Shown here: positions 56,560-64,000 of the stretch, in pieces
Position numbering within the stretch: position 1 is the stretch's first letter
How the letters are laid out: every line of letters starts with the position of its first letter
From: Impatiens glandulifera
Lineage: Eukaryota > Streptophyta > Magnoliopsida > Ericales > Balsaminaceae
NCBI RefSeq assembly: GCF_907164915.1
Contig: NC_061863.1
Location: 26,455,710 to 26,519,709 of the forward strand
Direction of reading: 5' to 3'
DNA: 64,000 bases
The notes under the pieces: model-generated
Seen by the model: only the letters and a program-made list of their open reading frames with translations
What the model was told of the DNA's origin: nothing
Databases searched by the model: none
Position numbers and translations under genes: made by a program

Positions 56560-59310
56560 TGATAGGTTATTTACATTTGATTGGTGGTCAACCTCAAATC
56601 CTTACTCTCACGGGAGAGTGGATCAATTGTGTTGATGCAGAAGGAGTTGGTGCAGAAGGTGTATGTGAAGAAGGTGTTCGTGTAGAAGGTGTATATACAG
56701 AATGTGTATGTGCAGAAGTTGTTGGTGTAGAAGCGGATGTTGTCAAATATGCAATAAAATTTTCATTCATTTCTTTCACCACTTTAGTCAAAAAAGAAGT
56801 ATTATAATTAGATTGTGTTGCAATCTGTTGGAGCTCTTGCACAATTGGAGTAAGATAGTTATACTAATTTCTTTCAATGTCACCCATATCATAATCATAA
56901 ATATTATTGATACTTTGATAACCTCTTTTCAAATCTTTGCGTCATCGGTCCAAGATATAATTAGTTGGCATCATATTCACCTTCAATTTTTTAAAACCGA
57001 TAAAATATGTCTATACAAGAGTCCTCTAAACTCAAATAGTTGACATTGATAGTTTACATATGTCTCAGTGAGGGTTAAGGTTATCTTTATAGAAATATCT
57101 CTCCAATGTTCTCCATCATGACCTTGTATGGTCTCACCACTCCAAATGTAGTTGTTGTCCCATCGTCTTCAAGTATGGAGGTGTTACAGAATATCAACCC
57201 TTTCACCTTACTCTAAAACAACTTTAAAATGTCGTTTGTATATACACTCTAAAATTACTTTTCCAATGAATACTCACTTAGAATTGGAATAGTCAAATTA
57301 TAATAATGAAAATCTAATATTTTTCCTTCTCTATGTTTCTCTTAAGGGCCCTATCATATTACTCTAAAAATTATTTTGAAAATGTTTTAGAATGAATAAA
57401 GTCATAAAAAAAGCATTCATAAATTCACTTCTTTGAGATGTTGACATGCCTGCCCAAAAGTGGCATTATACATATGAATTCATTTTGCACGTTCTACATG
57501 TAAGGAGTTCAACCAATAATTGTCTTGCAACAAAAACTCATCTATCATTTTCAGCCAACTATCTTCACATTACTTGGTTGTGATTAAGTTATAGACAATG
57601 TTCTTGAATGTATATTTTATAATTTTATAATGAGCATGTGCAGATAATTTGGTGGGGAGTTTCCATCTTTCTATTCTCCATACCGGATATTTCCTTCCCA
57701 TTGCCGGAGTCTGTTTAATTCTACTTGCAGGTAGTTTGAGTTTCATTATATGCCAAAGACAAAAACGACGATGCTTATTCAGAAAGACCTTTTCAATTAT
57801 AATGACCATTGATCGACATTAATTAATGATTATTAGAGCCGTCAATTTGGGTTAGACCCGCTGGGTTGGCCCGCCCTGCCAAAAAATTTAGACGGGTTGG
57901 GTTGAAATATTAGCAACCCATTTGGAAGTGGGCCTACACAGGTCAGTCCGCTCGGGTCGCGAACCTAGGCAGGTCAGGCTTGGGTTGGCCCGCGGATTGG
58001 CAAAATAAATCTCCCAGGAAGCACTACAACAGTCAATACTCAATACTTTACCCATTGTCTATCGGCTACTTATTTGTTCTGTCTTTCTTGAAGAGGAACA
58101 AATGTTCTAGAGGATGTTGTTGCAAACATTGAAGAGAAAGGCGATGAAGGAGAAGAATTTTACATGGATTATATCTCGATTGATGATATTTAAAAAATTT
58201 TGACTTTACTGAAATTTCTGTTTTATAAATTTTTCAAATTTTAGTTACATTGTTGTATTATTTGGTCAATTAATGTGTAACGATAGACAAGCCTCTTGTT
58301 TTGAACTCTTATTTTCTAGAACTATTAATAATTTTTATTTGTAATGAGACAACTCGTAGGCTGGCCCTCCTAACCCGCAACCCATCTTGGGTTGGGTTGG
58401 GTTAGGGATTTTCAGCCCGCCCTCGACCTATCAAACGATGGGTTTTGGTGGGTAGGCCCGCCCCGCCATGGGTTCGCCCGTTTGACCGCTCTAATGATTA
58501 TTTCCTTTAGAGAACGTCCGTTCATACATGTCAACCATGCTTTGAAAAACCAGAAAATGATTCTGAATTCTCACTAAATAGTAAGCCACATCCAAGAAAA
58601 ATGAGTGTCCATGGTAATTAACACCGAAAAAAGGAGCAAATATAATCATAATGGTTTATCAAATATTTTGTGTCAAATGTAATGACATCCGAGAAGTACT
58701 CGTATGCAACCATGCATCTTTCATCAGTCCACAAGATATTCTTTATCCGGTTTTCCTCGTCCATATTATATACATAAAAACTTTAAACATCTGCTTTGCA
58801 TTCGGTAGAAATACTAACATAGTGCTTCGACATCACCATTTCTTAACCGCAACCGCCTAGCTTCTGAAATATAGTTTCTGCAGATTCTCTCAATAAAAGT
58901 CATATTATCATATCCACCAGCTTCAACTACAAGTGATTGATATGTTTTTGACAAAATAATTACAACTTTGTCGTTTAAATTCAATCTTTTATTCGCACTT
59001 GGATCTAGAACCTTGTGAGATCCTAAATGTCTCGACTTTCCAAGACTCAAAATATGGTTATGGTCATGGAAGACATTAATTATCTCAACAACACCTTCAT
59101 TCTGAACTGCAACATTTATCTTAGTCTTACAGTTCGTCCTGGTGGAAGGTCTACATTGTAAAATATTTTTCCCTTTTATAGAACATGCATCACTTTTGGC
59201 CCAAACGATGAAGAACCACTTTTGTTTTCCATATGGATCGTTCCTTGCTCCTAACTTAGAAATGTCAAAACTCTTTGATTGAGTATGCGCGAAGCTCTTT
59301 TTCGGAAGGA
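56560..59310 (-). pseudogene. FAR1/FHY3-type Mutator-like transposase gene (pseudogene 2)
   Basis: From the 5' side: a FAR1 DNA-binding domain near 59270-59055 (LGARNDPYGKQKWFFIVWAK, ILQCRPSTRTNCKTKINVAV, NVFHDHNHILSL); SRHLGSHKVLDPSANKRLNL and YISEARRLRLRNGDVEAL; and the MULE transposase domain with a FFGVNYHGHS-like block and CMNGRS near 58640-58500. A hAT MITE then interrupts it (57834-58493), followed by VFLNKHRRFCLWHIMKLKLP (57790-57725) and KNIVYNLITTK. Further down a SWIM-like block CQLFEFRGLLYRHILSV (near 57045-56995) has Tyr for the second Cys of CxH. YILDR-stop-RKDLKRG (stop probably replacing Trp) and a Thr/Ser/Pro/His-rich tail (56842-56594) complete it. The full family order DBD-MULE-SWIM is present. 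It would bind the element's ends and catalyse transposition; stops and the MITE kill it. Confidence 0.83.
57834..58493. mobile_element. hAT-type non-autonomous element, 660 bp
   Basis: Perfect 8-bp duplication ATGATTAT at 57826-57833 and 58494-58501. Tips are TAGAGCCGTCAATTTGGG and, inverted, TAGAGCGGTCAAACGGGC. Interior arms carry repeated GGCCCGCC and GGGTTGGGTT blocks. The FAR1-type gene reads through on both sides, so it inserted into an existing copy. Confidence 0.9.
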
Positions 59311-59445
59311 AAAATCATTCAAATACTAGAGATTTGAACATCATGTATTTGAATTTCGGGATCCATGAAGTTAAAGAATAAGAAAGAAACTGTATTAACA
59401 AAAAGAATAATAAATAAAAATTACACAATTTCATTCCGAACTTTA

Positions 59446-59570
59446 ATCATCCCAAACATGTTAATGTTTGGGATAAATGGTCCCGAACATGGCCATGTTT
59501 TGAACGAAATGGTCTAGAACAAGGTAATGTTCAAGAAAAATAATGTTCGGGACCATTTTATCCACCGTGA
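59446..59570. repeat. Palindromic unit array, right, near the right terminus
   Basis: Three or four variants of GAACATGGCCATGTTT-type dyads with CGAAATGGTC spacers, ending about 70 bases before the right tip. More degraded than the middle array. Confidence 0.75.
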
Positions 59571-59726
59571 CATATTTTATCCACGTGGCTGCTAAGTGGA
59601 GTATCGTTGGGGATCACTATCCACTCTCTATCATTCCTCATATTTATTTAAAATAAATGAATAAAAATTCAAACGGGTTGAGAGGCTAGGCTACATGTAT
59701 CATTTTGAATAATATATAAGTATATA

Positions 59727-60071
59727 AGAGCATCTTTATTCATGACCCAATTTTTGGTCATGATCATAGTCATGATCATAAAAAAAGCTTTATGACCAAA
59801 ATTTTGGTCATTATGCTTATCCATGACCAACAAAATCTTGATAATGAATTAAAAAATATTTTTTTTTATTTTTAAATTAAAAAAATAATAAATAATTTTT
59901 AATAAGTGTTTGGATTATTGTTGTAGTTATCCATAATAATTTAGTATTAATTATGGATAATTGTAAATAAAGGAGGATAATTAGTAAAAATGGAGAAAAT
60001 AGTGATTTTTTTGTGCTTCGAAATATAACAAGAGTGGTCTCTATTTATAGATCTATAAAAATTATGAATTT

Positions 60072-60106
<35 letters not shown>

Positions 60107-60350
60107 AAATTATAAATAATATTAAAATCGGGTTTTAAAGATAAGAGATAAAGAAAATTTGGGCAACCAATATATACTGACAAATGACAATATTTGATTG
60201 AATGAGTTTGGTTGTGATTTTTGTCATAATTTGACAAAACCAAGACCAAATGACATGATTTTGGTTTTGTCATGGAATGACCAAACATTTGGTCATAATA
60301 AATGGACAAGATTAACCAGATCATGACCCATTTTTGGTTCATGGATAAGT
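59727..60350. mobile_element. MITE-like inverted-repeat sequence (GGTCATGATC family)
   Basis: Left CATCTTTATTCATGACCCAA with GGTCATGATC dyads; right, in reverse, GACTTATCCATGAACCAAAA with GGTCATGATC. The element would be about 600 bp. No target duplication could be fixed. A TA run lies at 60079-60102. Confidence 0.45.
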
Positions 60351-60359
60351 CTAATTAAA

Positions 60360-61500
60360 ATTGTTTTATTTAAAATAAATTTGAAGTATATTTTTATAAT
60401 TGTTTACCAACAACTAAAACTCATGAAATTGACCAAACTTTCATTTGAACTATGTAGTTTAGTATACAACTATCAAAACGAATCAAACCAATTGCTAGCC
60501 TATTGATCTTGTCGTCCACATTGGCCTGTTCACGGGCTCTGTTTTATGAGTACTTCCCACTGACCATTTCCTTTCTTACGTCTATCTTTTCTTGCCAAAA
60601 CAGATCTCTTGCCAGATCAAGATGTGAGGATCTTTACAGTTAGGTGACCAAGAATAACTTCAATAATAGCAAGGAGACTCTGCTTTGAATGCATGTTGAA
60701 CCAACACTAGGTTTCGAAGAAGAACACAGATTTGAGAAGAAAAATAGTAAAAAATAAAATTGTATTCAGAAATTTTATGTTTGATTCACAATTTTTCATT
60801 TTAGTTTAGGGCTAAAGATAGAAGCCTTAGGAGCTAAGGAAATCGGCTGGGGAAGGAGATTCTAAATTCTGAATTAATGTTTAGGATATATATTTCAACT
60901 TTGAAGTCAAAGAGATCATTTTTATTTTTGCTTTTTAGAAGAAATCAAGAGATCTGACATATTTGGGCTCTCTCTCATCTAAATTGATTCTTTAAAAGGT
61001 ATGGGTATGAAGAAGTCTTTGCCGTCTAATCAGAACAACTTTGACCATTGTTCCACTATTTTAAAATATAACAATCTTATATTTTATATATAATTTTATT
61101 GATTCATTTTAATTTATTTTTATTAAACTTTTTTTTATTTAATAATATTAAAAAACAATAATATAATTATTTTTTTTACTTTATATTAAACTATTTTTAT
61201 CTTTAAACATTATTAATTTTATTTTTCTTAATGATAAATATTTAATAATAATATTTTCAACTAATTATTTAATAAAGGTTAGAAATAAAATTAATATATT
61301 TAATATAGGTCTTTTATTAAAATTTTAAGCCTATTAATTATTTCTACAAATATATATAAATTAATTCATAAAATATATCCTATATATATAAACATCAAAA
61401 TAAAAATAATTAATATATTTAACATTATATTTTAAAATAAATGACTAATATATTTAACGCTATATATATTTGTAAATACTAATATTTAAAATTATTAATC
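60360..61500. other. Intergenic DNA, nothing identified
   Basis: The 60460-61060 part is less AT-rich and might hold remains of an exon, but no recognisable protein could be read on either strand. The rest is AT-rich. A GGGAG-type inverted fragment near 61530-61660 resembles the MITE family at 49421 and 61768. Confidence 0.4.
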
Positions 61501-61767
61501 ATTTTTATAAATATATATAAAAAAAAAGTAAAAAGAGTGACAAGAAGGTAATTTGGGAGAATAAGGGAGATACGATTGTCACCTCATTAATGAGTTTAAA
61601 AATGATAAAATGTGAAGAAAGAATAAAAAAAAATTGTCATTCCCTCTCAAATTCATCTTTAGAAAACAATGCATAAAATATAATTCCGATCCAATCATTT
61701 CTAAAAAAAGAATACATCAAATATAATCTCCTAATCATTTCTCCAAAAGTAAATGCATAAAATATAA

Positions 61768-61912
61768 GGGAGTCTCAGAATAAGAAGGAATGTAGGAGGG
61801 AAATAAGGAAATGACGTGTCATTACTAGAGAAATTTTTTATTAAATTTTCAACAATTACGCCATTATACCTCTCAAATTCCCTTACTTAAATTATCTCCC
61901 TAATCATTTTTC
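61768..61912. mobile_element. Mutator-type MITE (GGGAG family), 145 bp
   Basis: Perfect 9-bp duplication AAAATATAA at 61759-61767 and 61913-61921. The right tip in reverse is GAAAAATGATTAGGGAG, close to the tips at 49421 and 50447. The left tip GGGAGTCTCAGAATAAG is poorly matched to the right. Confidence 0.6.
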
Positions 61913-61921
61913 AAAATATAA

Positions 61922-62948
61922 TAAATACCTATTACATATATACAAGTGTAAAAATCAAAATAATTAATTTAGAATTATATTTTTAACATGTTTTAATTTT
62001 TTTATAAATATTTATTATTTTAATTTATAATTGTATTTTAAGGAATATTTTTATATTATAATATTTTTATTAAATAAAAATAATAATTAATGTTATTGTT
62101 TAACAAGAAAAATAATTATATTATTTAAAATATATATTCTTAAATAAAAGGGTTAAAATAAAAACAAATTCAATTAAATTAAATTAAAATGATTTAAAAG
62201 CTTAGTAATATATATTATAAAAAAAATATAAGAAACTATTTTATTACTGCATAAATATAATCTAAAAATTGTACAAATTTTAAAGAAAAATATCAATTAT
62301 CTCTTTTAAATTTTTTAAAATAATTGTTATTTTACAACAATTATTTTATTTAGTTTATTAAATTAAATGATAATTATATTAAAGAAAATATTAAATACTT
62401 ATTAATTTCATCATTATTATTTTTCGGTATACTACTGTCAATAAATACACTTTATTACGAATTCTATCGGTTGGTCTTTGGGTCCAGTCCAATCAGACAT
62501 TTAATTAAACAAGTAAATACTATGAAGGCTCATTTTATCCTTGCTAGAGAGAACATTTTGTTAAGAAGAGAAGAAACAGAAGAAGAGAAGGAGGAGTAAA
62601 GATCTCCTTACATTTATCACTTTCAGGTTCAATTTTTTGTTGTATATCTAGACTAGTTTTATTCTAAATGAAATTGGTTTTCTCTGTTTATATACCTCAA
62701 ATTTGAGCTTAAAGTTGAGAAGACATTTGTATCCATTTCTTGTTTATAATGAAATTTGTCAGTTGACCCCGTGGTTTTTTACCTTCCAGGTTGAAAGAGT
62801 TTTCCACGTAAATTTGGTGTTACTTTGTTGTGTGCTTGATCTCCTATTTTAGATTTGGATAACCTATACATTTACCCATCTCACATCGATTGATTACAGT
62901 ATAAAAGTATTCTTCGTTTCAAGTTGAAAAATGTTTTTATAGGTTGAG
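61922..62948. other. AT-rich DNA, then possible 5' LTR/leader of Copia-3
   Basis: Up to about 62440 AT-rich without structure. From 62440 to 62948 the base composition changes and the sequence looks like an LTR plus leader (GTGTGCTTGATCTCC motif) ahead of a gag start. I found no clear primer site and cannot see a second LTR in the window. Confidence 0.35.
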
Positions 62949-64000
62949 ATGAAAGGCAATAGCACAATGATCAAGTTGACAAATAATAACTGGCAGATTT
63001 GGAAATCCAAAATGGAGGATATCATTTACTATAAAGACTTGTATGAGCCAGTTGAAGGAGATAGTGCGAAACCAAAAGATATGTTTGACGGTAATTGGAC
63101 AAAATTAAACCGAAAAGAAGTCGGCACAATCAGATAGTGACTTGATGATAGTGTGTACTACCATGTAGCAAGTGAGAAGAGTGCACATGAATTGTGGAAG
63201 AAGTTGGAGTCATTGTATGAGCAGAAAACAGCAGGTAACAAAGCGTTTTTGATTCAAAATTAGTAAATCTGAAATTTAGAGAAGGTGCAAGTGTTTCTGA
63301 GCATTTAAATGAGTTTATGAGCTTGATTAATCAATTATTAGTGATTGAGATGACCTTAGAAGATGAGTTGTAAGCCTTATTTCTTTTGGGATAATTGACC
63401 AATAGTTGGGAGACATTGGTTGTGATAGTTAGTAATATAGCTCCGAATAGTGTTCTTACTATGAGTATAGTTACTAGCAACTTGTTTAATGAGGAGACAA
63501 GAAGTAAGTAAACTAATACAAATAGTGCATAGGCCCTAGTCATAGAGAACATGGGAAGAGCTGAATACCAACAAGAATCAAGAGGCAATAGCAAGTCTAG
63601 AGGCCAATAAAAATCTAAGGGAAGACAGTGTTATCATTGTGGTAAAGAAGGTCACATGAAAAAAAATTATAGAGTTTGGAAAAGACTATAGAATGAAGAC
63701 AAAAATTAGAAGAAAGATGATGAGATTAGAAATACCGTAGCCACAATAACTGTAGATGATGTAGTGATTCTTTATTGTGAAAAAGAATAATATCTACATG
63801 TGGAAAGTCATCAAGAAATTGAGTGGATAGTTGATACAGGTGTTTACTATAATGCTACACCAAATAGAGAGTTCTTCACAACTTATAAGGTTGGAGATCT
63901 CGGTATAGTGAAGATGGGTAATACTAGTCACTCGAGCATTGTGGGTATTGGTGATATTTATTTTCAAACAGAGCTGGGACATCAGTTAACACTGAAAGAT
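62949..64000 (+). pseudogene. Copia-3 (Tnt1-like) gag and protease start, runs off the window
   Basis: The ATG at 62949 opens MKGNSTMIKLTNNNWQIWKS, KMEDIIYYKDLYEPVEG, then a stop, LDDSVYHHVASEKSAHELWK, LESLYEQKTAGNKAFLIQ and LKFREGASVSEHLNEFMSLI. A knuckle CYHCGKEGHMKKNY (63629-63670) has Tyr in place of the last Cys. A protease block EWIVDTGVYYNATPNREFF (near 63820-63880) keeps DTG. This is a Tnt1-type Copia gag, distinct from the two large Copia elements here. Several stops and frame changes are present. The rest of pol would lie beyond 64000. Confidence 0.82.

Larger units (their letters stand above)
50447..59639. mobile_element. Large Mutator-like element carrying ULP-like and FAR1-type transposase genes
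   Basis: Perfect 9-bp duplication ATATTTATT at 50438-50446 and 59640-59648. The right end in reverse begins GAGGAATGATAGAGAG and the left end GAAAAATGACAGGGAG. After removing a Tourist MITE inserted in the left end, both continue at equal spacing to the shared block ATAAAA(T)ATGTCACGGTGGA, giving inverted repeats of roughly 85 bp that are diverged in the middle. Inside are a plus-strand ULP/C48-like gene (52276-55800), a minus-strand FAR1-type transposase gene (59310-56560) and three or four arrays of a 32-bp palindromic unit. Both genes are decayed, and a hAT MITE interrupts the transposase. Kaonashi-type Mutator elements of other plants also carry ULP genes (established knowledge). Confidence 0.78.

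Noticed and set aside
60460..61060. Possible host exon in a less AT-rich stretch
   Set aside because: No reading frame of useful length and no recognisable protein sense on either strand; left as unassigned.

Overview
This window reads as AT-rich, repeat-dense nuclear DNA of a flowering plant, probably a eudicot. The signs are LTR retrotransposons with initiator-tRNA-Met primer sites, a plant L1-type LINE, FAR1/FHY3-type transposase genes, an ULP1-like gene with GT-AG introns, Tourist, hAT and Mutator MITEs, and CCCTAAA telomere-type heptamers. I found no intact host gene, rRNA or tRNA. Almost everything classifiable is a transposable element, and most are nested in one another.

Layout. 1-4.9 kb: an AT-rich repeat, a minus-strand LINE fragment, a solo LTR, a (TA)n tract and a hAT-like MITE. 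4.9-17.35 kb: a LINE interrupted by Copia element 1 (6607-15252, target duplication GAATG). That element keeps gag and a large plant-specific extra ORF but has no pol. 17.8-25.7 kb: a FAR1-type Mutator-like region with palindrome arrays on both sides, interrupted by a young gag-protease Gypsy element (19270-23083). 25.7-28.5 kb: AT-rich repeats and a Mutator-type MITE holding a telomere-like array. 28.5-42.1 kb: a Tourist MITE split by the 13.4-kb Copia element 2 (28548-41925). It has gag, protease, integrase and RT-RNase H, followed by three same-strand genes that share the extra-ORF domain of element 1, each with a TATA-like box. 43.0-46.1 kb: a long-inverted-repeat element filled with ~225-bp tandem repeats, with Helitron-like CTAG ends. 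46.6-48.9 kb: a gag-only Gypsy element (duplication GTATA). 50.4-59.6 kb: a Mutator-like element with a 9-bp target duplication, carrying an ULP1/C48-peptidase-like gene on plus, a FAR1-type transposase gene on minus, and arrays of a 32-bp unit centred on GAACATGATCATGTTC. 59.6-64 kb: MITEs, AT-rich DNA and the start of a Tnt1-like Copia element that runs off the window.

Two systems stand out. The first is a Copia lineage carrying one to three copies of an unnamed plant protein domain downstream of gag/pol, in a pol-bearing and a pol-less version. The second is the two-gene FAR1+ULP Mutator-like element with palindromic arrays, together with small MITEs that share its terminal bases. All the coding regions I could read carry stops or frameshifts, except the gag ORF of the small Gypsy element and the post-stop ORF of the larger one. 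The other copies look immobile on their own.
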